From an uncultured Clostridia bacterium (lineage in GTDB: Bacteria > Bacillota > Clostridia > TANB77 > CAG-465): DNA of 64,000 nucleotides. The stretch spans positions 186,001 through 250,000 of the forward strand of contig CAKPEI010000001.1 of assembly GCA_934149365.1 (NCBI GenBank), written 5' to 3'. The notes beneath the pieces were generated by a model that was given only the letters and a program-made list of their open reading frames with translations, made no database searches and was not told the origin of the DNA. Every line of letters starts with the position of its first letter. Position 1 is the first letter of the stretch. The translations under genes and the position numbers were made by a program. Positions 26,843 to 35,955 of this stretch are shown here, piece by piece.

Positions 26843-28888
26843 ATGGATAACTCTAAAAAAACAAAAGTTATATCTCAGCTAGCTATAGTTATATCAATAC
26901 TTATTTGTATTGTTATAGTTAAGCTTATTGGTTTAATACCTGACAAATTAGATGTAGAGTATATAGAAGAAAATTATATAGCAAGTATAGAAAGTTTTAC
27001 TGCTGAAAACACAGAAACGATTATGTATTTAGCATGTATAGTTATGTTTCCTATATGTTATTTAATATTCAAATTTTTGCTTTTACATATTTTAAAGAAA
27101 ACAAAAAATGAAATAATATATAACAAGATATATGTTGGAATAAATTGCCTAGCAATAATACTTTTATTTATAATTACAGCGTTAGCATTTTTTAACCAAG
27201 GTTATTATCTTACACGAGGAAGAGTTTATACAAATCTATACATATGTATTCCATTTGTTATAGTATCTTTAATTATAACTTTTCTTGAATATAGATTTAA
27301 AGAAAACAAGTTATATAAAGTTATGATATATGTTACTTTCGCAGCTTTGGTACTTTTTATTGGTTATGTGTTTTTTGGAAGTATGGGAGAAATAAGTGGA
27401 TATCAACGAATACATGTAGATGCATATTATTATCCTGCACTTAAAATAAATAGTGGGCTTACACCAGGAATAGATTTTAATTCAATATATGGATATTATA
27501 GCTATATATTAGCATTGTTTATGATACCCAATATGTATTCAATGTTACTTTTTAGTATTGTAATAAGCTTGATGGTAATGCTATCTTTTACATGTATATT
27601 TATGTTTATAAATAGATTTGTGAAAAACAAAATAATTTCTATATATTCTTGTGCGTTCATAATATATTGTTTGCTTATACAACAGTTAATGGCTTCAGGA
27701 TGTGTGTATTTACAATATGTACCTCACAGAATATTATTTCCAAGTATAATGCTTGCCTATATAGCATATTACTTAAACAATATTAATTCTAGTAAGAAAA
27801 AAGTATTAGTGGTAGTTGGATATTTAATATCATCAGTTTCATTATTTTGGAACATAGATACAGGAGTTGTGGTGTTAGGAACCTGGTTAATATTCTTAGC
27901 ATATGAAGTAATAGTTACAAATTCTTTAAAAGATATAAAAACATATTTAAAATTAATTTATTTGGTTTTACTAAGTGTACTTTCTGTTTTAATATATATT
28001 GGGGCAGTCAATTTAATAGCATATGTAAGAACAGGTAATATAATTGGAATAATGAACATGATATATGGTCAGTCTAATTTTATAGGTTCAGGATACTTTA
28101 TGATTAGGATGGAACTTTGGCATCCTTGGCTTTTAGTTGCTGCAATATACATAATAGGACTAGCTTTATCACTAGGAAAGTTGTTTGCAAAAGATAAGTT
28201 AGATGCTAAAGTATTGAAAAAAAATATGGCAATACTTGCGCTTACAATATTAGGCTGTGGAGTATTTGTATACTATAAAGGTAGAAGTCACAATTCAGTA
28301 TTTTACTCAGTAGTGTATCCAGCCATAATACTTCTAGCAATTTACTTAGATTATCTTGTAATAAACTACAAAAAAGAAAAAGGAATTATGAAATATTTAC
28401 AAATTATTTGCATAGTTGCTATTATGACGGTATTTTCTATGGCAGCAATAACAAGTATATATAGCGTATTGTTTAATGAAAATGTAAAATCATTATGTTA
28501 TAAAAATAATTTAAAATCCTCTTGCTATAATTACACAAAACTAGACAAGTTAAATGATATAATTGATGATATGCAGTATTTAGGCGATGGAGAGTCGTAT
28601 TTTTATGAAAGATATAAAAGAAAAGATGTAAAGAAAATGCCTGGATATGTAGATTTATTTACATATGAAGATTGTAAAAAGGTAATGGATGTAGTTAAGG
28701 AAAACAATAATGTTTGTACTAATCGAAAAATATATGACATATTAAATAATAAATATAAAGAATTGCTTGATGAGAATAAATATGAAATATATACAGATGG
28801 AGGATTATATGTTTTCTTAAATAAAGAGGAGTATGACCAGACTGTCATGTCTAAAATAGAGGAAATTGGTTTTGTTAAAGTAGAATAA
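26843..28888 (+). CDS. Large multi-pass membrane protein, GT-C-like
   Basis: 681 residues with about 13 membrane segments, ATG after GTGGGGG. An extracytoplasmic YYPALKINSGLTPGIDFNS loop followed by YGYYSYILALF resembles uncharacterised GT-C-fold or GT39-related proteins of cell-surface loci. The C-terminal roughly 130 residues are soluble and end with repeated charged helices. No catalytic residue can be assigned with certainty. It follows metK by 24 bases. Confidence 0.55.
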   Translation: MDNSKKTKVISQLAIVISILICIVIVKLIGLIPDKLDVEYIEENYIASIESFTAENTETIMYLACIVMFPICYLIFKFLLLHILKKTKNEIIYNKIYVGINCLAIILLFIITALAFFNQGYYLTRGRVYTNLYICIPFVIVSLIITFLEYRFKENKLYKVMIYVTFAALVLFIGYVFFGSMGEISGYQRIHVDAYYYPALKINSGLTPGIDFNSIYGYYSYILALFMIPNMYSMLLFSIVISLMVMLSFTCIFMFINRFVKNKIISIYSCAFIIYCLLIQQLMASGCVYLQYVPHRILFPSIMLAYIAYYLNNINSSKKKVLVVVGYLISSVSLFWNIDTGVVVLGTWLIFLAYEVIVTNSLKDIKTYLKLIYLVLLSVLSVLIYIGAVNLIAYVRTGNIIGIMNMIYGQSNFIGSGYFMIRMELWHPWLLVAAIYIIGLALSLGKLFAKDKLDAKVLKKNMAILALTILGCGVFVYYKGRSHNSVFYSVVYPAIILLAIYLDYLVINYKKEKGIMKYLQIICIVAIMTVFSMAAITSIYSVLFNENVKSLCYKNNLKSSCYNYTKLDKLNDIIDDMQYLGDGESYFYERYKRKDVKKMPGYVDLFTYEDCKKVMDVVKENNNVCTNRKIYDILNNKYKELLDENKYEIYTDGGLYVFLNKEEYDQTVMSKIEEIGFVKVE

Positions 28889-28934
28889 AAATATTACAAT
28901 AAAATTACAAATAAATAAAATAACACAAAAAGTG

Positions 28935-28962
28935 TTGAAAAAATAATAATATACAGTAGAAT
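28935..28962 (+). promoter_or_regulatory. Distal promoter of pilin 3 leader
   Basis: TTGAAA, a 16-base spacer and TAGAAT, about 80 bases before the leader hairpin. It is equivalent to the boxes at 10866. Confidence 0.45.
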
Positions 28963-29038
28963 AAAAATGTAGAAAATAAACAAAGGAGTGAAAATAGAGT
29001 TTTTTCGCACATAAGACATATGTATTAGATAATATATG

Positions 29039-29074
29039 GTTAGTTATACAGTAAAAAGTATAGCTAGCTTTTTT
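29039..29074 (+). terminator. Leader hairpin with T run upstream of pilin 3
   Basis: GTTAGTTATAC pairs with GTATAGCTAGC over 11 positions with wobbles, loop of eight, then six T. It is homologous to the hairpins at 11077 and 41447. Downstream, CATGA and TCATG form a second short hairpin present in all three leaders. Confidence 0.65.
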
Positions 29075-29165
29075 ACGTTTAAAGAAGGTATAATCATGAT
29101 TTAAGTCATGTAAATATACACATAATATATACATAGAAAAAATAGGCAAAAGCAATCAAAAATAA

Positions 29166-29194
29166 TTGCAAATTTTAAAGTAATGTGAAATAAT
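29166..29194 (+). promoter_or_regulatory. Proximal promoter of pilin 3
   Basis: TTGCAA, 17 bases and AATAAT, 43 bases before ATG 29238. It is conserved with the pilin 2 and pilin 4 leaders. This completes the 28889-29237 gap, which otherwise holds no gene. Confidence 0.45.
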
Positions 29195-29237
29195 ATGTAT
29201 ATATAAAAATTGTTCTAAGAAAATGGAGGTAAAAAGT

Positions 29238-30405
29238 ATGAGAACAAAAGAAAAATCAAGAAGGCGGAATATCATTAATAGTATTAGTAATAACAATAAT
29301 AGTAATGATAATATTAGCCGCAGCAATAATATTATCATTATCAAATAGTGGAATAATATCAAAAGCAAACAAGGCAAAAACAGATAGTGATACAGCAAAT
29401 TTAAAAGAGTATGTAAATACACTAAGAGCAGAATGGGAGTTAATGACAGCAGATGAACAAACAGTAGCAGGCTCATTTGTAGAGTATGCAAATAAAAAGC
29501 TAGCTGAGAAAGGCTACAAAAGAGAATTAACAGAAGATGGAAAGACAGTAATGAATGAAGCAGCAACAGCAGCAGTGAAAGCAGGAATAAAAGTAGGAGA
29601 TACAATAAATGGTTATATAGTAACAGAAACTACATACACAACAGACGGAAGTGAACGTAATTGGTCTGGAACAAATTCGCCCCAAACAATAACAACAAAT
29701 ACAGACATAGCTTGGAAATACTTAGGTATAAATGCAAATGGCGAACTGGAGATAATGTCAGTTTTATCGGAAGTGAATACAATAAATAATACAGATACTA
29801 AAAGGTTAAAAGTAACCTTAACAGGAAAAGGAGGCTATTTAAATGGACCAAATGTATTAAATGCAATATGCAAAGAACTATATTCAAAGGATGGGGTAGG
29901 AACAGCAAGAAGTATGAATATAGATGATATAAATAACATATTAGGGTATACAGGTCCAAGAGGCTCCTATCGTGATATTGATAGTAATAAAATAACAACA
30001 GCAACACCCAAAACAATAGCTACATTAGAAAGTGAATTGGGAACAAGATTAAGTGGTAGAACAACTCCAGATGGAAAAGACTTAGGAATATATTATTCAG
30101 ATTACCATTATATAAGTAGTTTAAGTACAGACATAAAGAATACAGATAAAAAGAGTTTAGTATTTAACTCTGAAAATACATCGTGGCTTGCTTCTCGTTG
30201 TGTTCACGCTATGTTTGATAGTGATTGTGCAAACTTTAACGTATACTTTGTGTCATCTAATTACGTGACCCCAAATACATTGTTTACTTCTTCTTCCATC
30301 AATAATTCTGGTGACCACGCAGTTCGTCCAGTAGTAACGCTAGACCCATCAGTTACATTAACAAAAGATAGTAGTGCCCAAAATACGTGGAATATATCTA
30401 AATAA
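29238..30405 (+). CDS. Pilin-like protein requiring a +1 frameshift (pilin 3)
   Basis: ATG 29238 follows GGAGG and opens MRTKEKSRR, then an in-frame CGG at 29265. A +1 shift gives GISLIVLVITIIVMIILAAA, a prepilin signal nearly identical to pilin 4. The product has about 388 residues. In the shifted frame a stop (TGA) overlaps the ATG and there is no start codon before the helix. The ectodomain has GKGGYLNGPNVLNAICKELY and RSMNIDDINNILGYTGPRG, and ends in a variable WLAS-to-VRPV segment and WNISK. It is inferred to be a pilus subunit with a C-type-lectin-like tip domain. Confidence 0.65.
29265..29268 (+). other. CGGA +1 frameshift site in pilin 3
   Basis: In-frame context AGG CGG AAT. Pilin 4, aligned at the same place, reads AAA GGC GGA ATA with no shift, so one extra base separates the two leaders. 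Translation by shifting is inferred. Confidence 0.6.
30184..30330 (+). other. Variable-region-like segment of pilin 3
   Basis: Forty-nine codons from WLAS to VRP that align without gaps to the matching segment of pilin 4. They differ at most exposed-type positions while keeping WLAS, DCA, the F-x-V pattern and AVRPV. My count is about 39% G+C and 22% A, unlike the A-rich flanks. This is consistent with a retroelement-diversified C-type-lectin segment; no reverse transcriptase is in the window. Confidence 0.5.
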
Positions 30406-30448
30406 ATTTTTAGATGCTAGTGTTTTTTTTATTTTTAAAACATAATGT

Positions 30449-30487
30449 CATATAGGCAATTATTGTTTGTCTATATGGCTATTTTTA
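30449..30487 (+). terminator. Terminator after pilin 3
   Basis: CATATAGGCAA pairs with TTGTCTATATG and is followed by a T-rich tract. It resembles the terminator after pilin 4 in sequence (shared ATATAGGC and TGGCTATTTTT). Confidence 0.6.
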
Positions 30488-30549
30488 TACACATTCTTAC
30501 TATTTTTTCGTCTAGTTTTGTCGTAAATGTAGAAAAATGTTAAAAGGTG

Positions 30550-30578
30550 TTGCAATATGGAATTTGGGTGTGTATAAT
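30550..30578 (+). promoter_or_regulatory. Promoter upstream of the YhcG-type gene
   Basis: TTGCAA, a 17-base spacer and TATAAT in the 455-base gap before 30861. The rest of the gap is A+T-rich with no further gene that I can see. It would give a leader of about 275 bases. Confidence 0.55.
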
Positions 30579-30860
30579 GCAAAAGTATAAAAATATTGAT
30601 GTTTTTTGTTTATGTTTTGTCTTATTAATTTATATTTTAATCTTTACATATTTTTTATTTGATTTTTTATCAAAAGTTTAGTTTAAAACTTTGAATTCAT
30701 TTTTTTAATGTTGAAATATCATATATTTATATCACAAAAGAACAATTAGCAGATTTTATAATTTGAAAGGGAAAGGTGAAAACAAGTAAGTAAAATATAA
30801 GCTAATAGGAGAAAAATATTATTCATTATAAAAACTAGAACTATTAAAGGTAAAGGTGGA

Positions 30861-31877
30861 ATGAGTTTGAATAATAATATGGAATTTAATTTTAACGAAA
30901 TTGTAAATATGATTGAAACTAGAAGAAATAATGCTTATAAAAAAGTTAATGAAGAACTAATATCTTTGTATTGGGATTTTGGAAAATATATAAGTGAAAA
31001 AGTAAATTATGCTAATTGGGGAGATAAAATTGTTGATAGATTAGTAGAGTTTATGAAAAAAGAATATCCCACAATGAAAGGTTTTACTAGACGTGGAATA
31101 TACAGAATGAAACAATTTTATGAAACATATAAGAATTATGGAAATGTGTCAACATTGTTGACACAAATTAGTTGGAGTAACAATATAAAAATATTAAGTT
31201 CAACGAATTCAATGGAAGAAAAAGAATTTTATATTAAAATGTGCATAAAAAATAACTATACTGCCAGAGAATTGGACAGACAAATTTCGAGTGGATATTT
31301 TCATAGGTATATGTTATCGAATGAAAAGCCTAAACAAAACCTATTGAAAGCTGTAGGAGAAGAGGATTATCCTAATACCAGAATATTAGACACTTATAGC
31401 TTAGAATTTTTAGATTTACCAAATCAATATTCAGAGAAAGACTTGAAAAAGGCAATTATTTCTAATATGAAAGATTTTATATTAGAAATAGGAAAAGATT
31501 TCACTTATGTAGGAGAAGAATATAGAGTACAAGTGGGAAATCAAGATTTTTATATTGATTTATTATTTTATAACAGGGATTTAAAGTGTTTAGTTGCTTT
31601 TGAACTTAAAATAGATGCTTTTAAGCCAGAATATATTTCTAAAATGGATTTCTATTTGGAGGCGCTAGATAGACAAGAGAAAAAAGAAAATGAAAATCCA
31701 AGTGTAGGAGTAATTTTATGTGCAAGTAGAGATGAACAAGTTGTTGAATACGCAATGAGTAGAAGTATGTCGCCTACGATGGTATCACAATATACATTGA
31801 AATTGATAAATAAAAAAATATTGGAAAATAAATTAAAGGAAATTACAAATATAGTTGAAGAAAATAGCAGTAAGTAG
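30861..31877 (+). CDS. YhcG-type PDDEXK nuclease-domain protein (DUF1016)
   Basis: 338 residues after AAAGGTGG. The N-domain (about 10-150) has NEELISLYWDFGKYISEKV and GFTRRGIYRMKQFYETY, typical of the DUF1016 N-terminal region. The C-domain (about 200-330) is a PDDEXK-like nuclease with FYIDLLFYNRDLKCLVAFELK split around the D and ExK residues. The family is found in accessory and defence-linked regions and is often mobile. The gene is isolated, with unusual A+T-rich flanks, supporting acquisition. No partner gene is seen. Confidence 0.85.
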   Translation: MSLNNNMEFNFNEIVNMIETRRNNAYKKVNEELISLYWDFGKYISEKVNYANWGDKIVDRLVEFMKKEYPTMKGFTRRGIYRMKQFYETYKNYGNVSTLLTQISWSNNIKILSSTNSMEEKEFYIKMCIKNNYTARELDRQISSGYFHRYMLSNEKPKQNLLKAVGEEDYPNTRILDTYSLEFLDLPNQYSEKDLKKAIISNMKDFILEIGKDFTYVGEEYRVQVGNQDFYIDLLFYNRDLKCLVAFELKIDAFKPEYISKMDFYLEALDRQEKKENENPSVGVILCASRDEQVVEYAMSRSMSPTMVSQYTLKLINKKILENKLKEITNIVEENSSK

Positions 31878-31972
31878 TTATTTAACATAGATTTTAAATT
31901 TTATATACTTATATATTAGCCCTAGGAATAAATTGTTTTGCACACATGACTACTTGCTATATGCTACAAAAG

Positions 31973-32001
31973 TTGTAATTTACATAAATATATGATATAA
32001 T
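31973..32001 (+). promoter_or_regulatory. Promoter of the CDP-sugar operon
   Basis: TTGTAA, a 17-base spacer and TATAAT, leaving a leader of about 165 bases before rfbF. No clear riboswitch is seen in that leader. Confidence 0.7.
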
Positions 32002-32174
32002 ATTTCTGGTTTATATTATCATATCGTTTTAATAATTTGAAAGGAGAGAATATTAAACTATATTTAGTACATTTTGGATGTGAGAATATAGATTTTTACC
32101 ATTTTATTCTAGTTTCTTGTTTATAGGAAACTATTATATATAGATTAGTAAAAAAATTTAAGGAGGAAATTCTT

Positions 32175-32951
32175 ATGAAAGTTGTAATTTTAGCGGGCGG
32201 TTTTGGAACACGGATTTCGGAGGAAAGTCACTTAAAGCCTAAGCCTATGATAGGCATAGGTGAAAAGCCTATTTTATGGCACATCATGAAAAGTTATTCT
32301 GCAAGAGGATTTAATGAGTTTGTTATCTGTTTAGGATACAAGGCTCATATAATCAAAGAGTTCTTTTCAGACTATTATCTGTATACTTCGGATGTAACTT
32401 TTGATTTTGAGAAAAACGAAATGGAAGTTCATAGGAATTATTCAGAGCCTTGGAAGGTAACACTGGTTGACACCGGACTTCACACAATGACAGGCGGAAG
32501 AATAAAAAGAGTACAAAAGTATATAGGCGATGAAACCTTTATGCTAACTTACGGTGATGGAGTTTGTGATGTTGATATGAATGAAATTCTTAAATTTCAT
32601 AAGCAGCATGGCAAGCTTGCAACACTTACGGCAATTAATGCAGGTCAGAGATTTGGAGTGCTTGATATCGGTGAGGACATGAAGATAAATGCGTTTAGGG
32701 AAAAAAGTGATGATGATGGAAGCTATATAAACGCAGGCTTTATGGTTCTTGAACCGGAAGTATTTAACTACATTGACGGTGATTCCACAGTCTTTGAGAA
32801 GAAGCCACTTGAAACATTAGCTAAAGAAGGTCAGCTTATGTCGTATAAATACGAAGGCTTTTGGAAATGTATGGATACTCAAAGAGATAAAATGCAGCTT
32901 GAGGAAATGTGGGAGTCTAAAAAAGCACCTTGGAAAGTATGGGAGGAATAA
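32175..32951 (+). CDS. rfbF: Glucose-1-phosphate cytidylyltransferase
   Basis: 258 residues. It makes CDP-glucose from CTP and glucose 1-phosphate, the first step toward CDP-3,6-dideoxyhexoses. Signature MKVVILAGGFGTRISEES, then KPMIGIGEKPILWHIM, and FMLTYGDGVCDVD. RBS AAGGAGGAA. G+C and C/G-ending codons are visibly higher than in flanking genes, and Arg 13 uses CGG, so the block looks acquired. The next gene's ribosome site lies in its 3' end. Confidence 0.93.
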   Translation: MKVVILAGGFGTRISEESHLKPKPMIGIGEKPILWHIMKSYSARGFNEFVICLGYKAHIIKEFFSDYYLYTSDVTFDFEKNEMEVHRNYSEPWKVTLVDTGLHTMTGGRIKRVQKYIGDETFMLTYGDGVCDVDMNEILKFHKQHGKLATLTAINAGQRFGVLDIGEDMKINAFREKSDDDGSYINAGFMVLEPEVFNYIDGDSTVFEKKPLETLAKEGQLMSYKYEGFWKCMDTQRDKMQLEEMWESKKAPWKVWEE

Positions 32952-32953
32952 CT

Positions 32954-34015
32954 ATGAATAAAGACTTATCTTTTTACAAAGGGAAAAGAGTGTTAATAAC
33001 TGGACATACGGGATTTAAAGGCAGCTGGCTTACCCGCATATTAGAAAATGCAGGTGCAGAAGTTGTTGGCTATAGCTTAGAGCCTGAGACTGCTCCAGCA
33101 CTTTTTAATCTTGCACATGTAGAAGAAGGCATGCTTCATTCTGAAATAGGTGATGTAAGAGATTTGGAAAAACTATTATGGATTTTTAATTGTTATAAGC
33201 CGGAAATAGTTTTTCATCTTGCCGCTCAACCTATTGTAAGAACATCTTATGAAAAGCCTGTTGAAACATTTGACATCAACGTAATGGGAACGGTTAATGT
33301 TTTGGAAGCAGTAAGGCGGACAGGCACTACTAAGTCAGTTTTAAATGTAACCACTGACAAGGTATACAAAAATAAAGAATGGTATTGGGGCTACAGAGAG
33401 TGTGAAGAGCTTGGTGGTTATGACCCTTACTCAAGCAGTAAAGCTGTTTCAGAAGAAGTAACCCGTAGCTACATTAATTCCTTTTGGAAGAATGACGTAG
33501 TAAGGGTGTCTACTGCAAGAGCAGGTAATGTTATAGGCGGTGGTGACTTTGCAAAAGACAGAATAATTCCTGACTGTGTAAGAGCAGCTATGGATAAAAC
33601 TGACATTTTTGTAAGGAATCCTAATTCTGTAAGACCTTTCCAGCATGTACTTGAGCCGTTGTTTGCATATTTGCTTATTGCTAAAATGCAGCAAAAAGAT
33701 GCGAAGTATGTTGGAAATTACAATGTTGGTCCTGATGAGACTGACTGCGTAACAGTTGGCAAGATAGCAACTATGTTTTGTGATTCTTGGCAGGATGGTA
33801 TAAAGTGGACAACAAAGGCAATTGACGGACCACATGAGGCAAACTTCTTAAAGCTTGACTGTTCTAAGATAAAAAGCGAGCTTGGTTGGTCACCAACATG
33901 GAATATTGAAAAAGCCATAGAAAAAACGGTTGAGTTTTCGAAAATCTATGCTACAGGTGGCGATGTTTCTTCATGTATGAACAAACAAATACGCGAATTT
34001 ATTGGAGGTAAATAA
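32954..34015 (+). CDS. rfbG: CDP-glucose 4,6-dehydratase
   Basis: 353 residues from ATG 32954 after GGGAGGAA. Extended short-chain dehydrogenase: the NAD loop TGHTGFKGSWL (about 15-25), and a catalytic YDPYSSSK stretch with Y and K (about 158-167). It converts CDP-glucose to CDP-4-keto-6-deoxyglucose. AGG CGG ACA (33304-33312) is read in frame here without a shift, a useful contrast to the frameshift loci. It is part of the higher-G+C block. Confidence 0.92.
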   Translation: MNKDLSFYKGKRVLITGHTGFKGSWLTRILENAGAEVVGYSLEPETAPALFNLAHVEEGMLHSEIGDVRDLEKLLWIFNCYKPEIVFHLAAQPIVRTSYEKPVETFDINVMGTVNVLEAVRRTGTTKSVLNVTTDKVYKNKEWYWGYRECEELGGYDPYSSSKAVSEEVTRSYINSFWKNDVVRVSTARAGNVIGGGDFAKDRIIPDCVRAAMDKTDIFVRNPNSVRPFQHVLEPLFAYLLIAKMQQKDAKYVGNYNVGPDETDCVTVGKIATMFCDSWQDGIKWTTKAIDGPHEANFLKLDCSKIKSELGWSPTWNIEKAIEKTVEFSKIYATGGDVSSCMNKQIREFIGGK

Positions 34016-34016
34016 T

Positions 34017-35354
34017 ATGTTTGATAACAAAACAGAGAAGGAAGCAAGAAAAGCTATTCTTGAGTGTGTGAAAGAATACTACGAAAAGTATCACAATGTA
34101 AAAAAAGAATTTAAGGATGGCGACAGAATTCCGTATGCTTCTCGGGTATATGACAGCAGTGAGATGATTAATCTTGTGGACAGTGCATTGGATTTTTGGC
34201 TTACTTCTGGTAAGTATACGGCGGAGTTTGAAAAAGAGTTTGCAAAATTACTTGGCGTAAAGTTTTGCTCTACTGTGAACTCTGGCTCATCAGCAAACCT
34301 TGTAGCTTTTATGGCTCTTACATCACCACTTTTGGGAAAAAGAGCTATAAAAAGAGGCGATGAGGTAATAACTGTTGCAGCAGGTTTCCCTACAACTGTT
34401 ACTCCTTGTATTCAGTACGGGGCAGTGCCGGTTTTTGTAGATATAACAATCCCTCAGTATAACATTGATGTAACAAAGCTTGAGGAGGCGTTATCTAAAA
34501 AGACTAAGGCAGTTATGATTGCACATACGCTTGGTAATCCTTTTAACTTGCGTGTGGTAAAAAGATTTTGCGACAAGCATAATTTGTGGCTCATAGAGGA
34601 TAACTGTGATGCTTTAGGCAGCCAGTATATGTTTAACGGTGAGATTAGAAACACTGGAACAATTGGAGATATAGGAACATCTAGTTTCTATCCACCTCAT
34701 CATATGACAATGGGTGAAGGAGGAGCGGTTTATACAAATAATCCTTTGCTTCATAAAATAATTCGCTCGTTCAGAGATTGGGGAAGAGACTGCCAGTGTC
34801 CATCAGGCGTGGATAATATGTGTAACCACAGATTTAGCGGTCAGTACGGAGAGCTTCCGTTTGGATATGACCATAAGTATGTTTACTCACATTTTGGTTA
34901 CAACCTTAAAATTACTGATATGCAGGCGGCGGTTGGCTGTGCTCAGCTTTCTAAAGTTAAAGACTTTGTGAAAAAACGCAGAATCAACTTCGATTATCTT
35001 TTAAGCGGGCTTGAGGATTTGCAGGACAAGATTATATTACCTGAACCTTGTGCAAATTCAATTCCCAGTTGGTTTGGATTTATGATTACCTGTAAAGACG
35101 GTGTAAACAGAAACCAGGTTGTAAACTATCTTGAGGCAAATGGTATTCAGACAAGAAATCTTTTTGCTGGTAACCTTATAAAACATCCTTGCTTTGACGA
35201 GATGAGGAAAAAGAAAAAAGGTTACAGAGTGGTAGGAAAACTTGAGAATACTGACAGAGTTATGAACAGCGGTTTCTGGATAGGAGTGTATCCTGGCATG
35301 GAAAAGGAAATGCTTGACTGTATGATCAAGGCGCTTCATGAAGCACTTAAGTAA
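34017..35354 (+). CDS. rfbH: CDP-4-keto-6-deoxyglucose 3-dehydratase (E1)
   Basis: 445 residues from ATG 34017 after GGAGG; the start overlaps no upstream sequence. It is a PMP-dependent, iron-sulfur dehydratase of the aminotransferase fold. The usual Schiff-base lysine is replaced by histidine in SFYPPHHMTMGEGGAV, as in E1. The cysteines CQC and C in DNMCNHRF fit the iron-sulfur site. It removes the 3-hydroxyl of the CDP-ketosugar. The usual E3 reductase partner (RfbI/AscD) is not next to it. Confidence 0.92.
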   Translation: MFDNKTEKEARKAILECVKEYYEKYHNVKKEFKDGDRIPYASRVYDSSEMINLVDSALDFWLTSGKYTAEFEKEFAKLLGVKFCSTVNSGSSANLVAFMALTSPLLGKRAIKRGDEVITVAAGFPTTVTPCIQYGAVPVFVDITIPQYNIDVTKLEEALSKKTKAVMIAHTLGNPFNLRVVKRFCDKHNLWLIEDNCDALGSQYMFNGEIRNTGTIGDIGTSSFYPPHHMTMGEGGAVYTNNPLLHKIIRSFRDWGRDCQCPSGVDNMCNHRFSGQYGELPFGYDHKYVYSHFGYNLKITDMQAAVGCAQLSKVKDFVKKRRINFDYLLSGLEDLQDKIILPEPCANSIPSWFGFMITCKDGVNRNQVVNYLEANGIQTRNLFAGNLIKHPCFDEMRKKKKGYRVVGKLENTDRVMNSGFWIGVYPGMEKEMLDCMIKALHEALK

Positions 35355-35364
35355 CAATTGGCAC

Positions 35365-35395
35365 AGGTGCACTAGATTTTAGTGCACCTTATTTT
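35365..35395 (+). terminator. Terminator after rfbH
   Basis: The arms AGGTGCACTA and TAGTGCACCT are followed by TATTTT. Confidence 0.7.
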
Positions 35396-35403
35396 AAACT
35401 TAC

Positions 35404-35432
35404 TTGTTTTTAATACCACATTATATTATAAT
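35404..35432 (+). promoter_or_regulatory. Promoter of gtrA
   Basis: TTGTTT, a 17-base spacer and TATAAT, 28 bases before ATG 35461. Confidence 0.7.
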
Positions 35433-35460
35433 AGTTTAGTATGATTGGAGAAATGATTTT

Positions 35461-35901
35461 ATGATAAAACTATTAAAAAAATGTGGAATTGAAAGTAAGC
35501 ATGATTTTAAAAAGCTTATAGTTCAATTTATAAAGTTTGGTATAGTAGGTGTTTCAAACACTTTAATTTCCCTTGCTATTTACTATGTACTTGTTTATTT
35601 TAATTGTAATTACATTGTAGCAAATACACTTGGCTTTATAATAAGTGTACTTAATGCATATTACTGGAATAATAAGTATGTGTTTAAGAGTAAAGAGAAA
35701 GCAAATGGCGCAAAAGATAAAGTTAAACAACTTGTAAAAGTGTACATGTCATATGGAGTTACATTTTTGCTTAGTACTGTTTTGTTATATGTCATGGTAG
35801 ATTTAATGCATATATCAGAATATATTGCACCTATAATCAATCTATGTATAACAGTGCCATTAAACTTTGTGATGAATAAATTATGGGCTTTTAAGAAGTA
35901 A
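35461..35901 (+). CDS. gtrA: GtrA-family membrane protein
   Basis: 146 residues with four membrane segments. FIKFGIVGVSNTLISLAIYY and LNFVMNKLWAFKK are GtrA hallmarks. The family is thought to flip polyprenyl-phosphate sugars made by GtrB across the membrane. Codon use is A+T-rich, unlike the genes on both sides, so the sugar block is a mosaic. GtrB-like and GtrC-like genes follow at 38802 and 39746. Confidence 0.87.
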   Translation: MIKLLKKCGIESKHDFKKLIVQFIKFGIVGVSNTLISLAIYYVLVYFNCNYIVANTLGFIISVLNAYYWNNKYVFKSKEKANGAKDKVKQLVKVYMSYGVTFLLSTVLLYVMVDLMHISEYIAPIINLCITVPLNFVMNKLWAFKK

Positions 35902-35955
35902 ATGTAAAAAAATCAATTCATTTGAACAATAACTTATATAAGGAGAGTGACTTTT

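Noticed and set aside
28889..29237. Known c-di-GMP riboswitch in the pilin leaders
   Set aside because: Type IV pilus genes often carry one, but I could not find the conserved class I or class II core in any of the three leaders; only the hairpins are supported.
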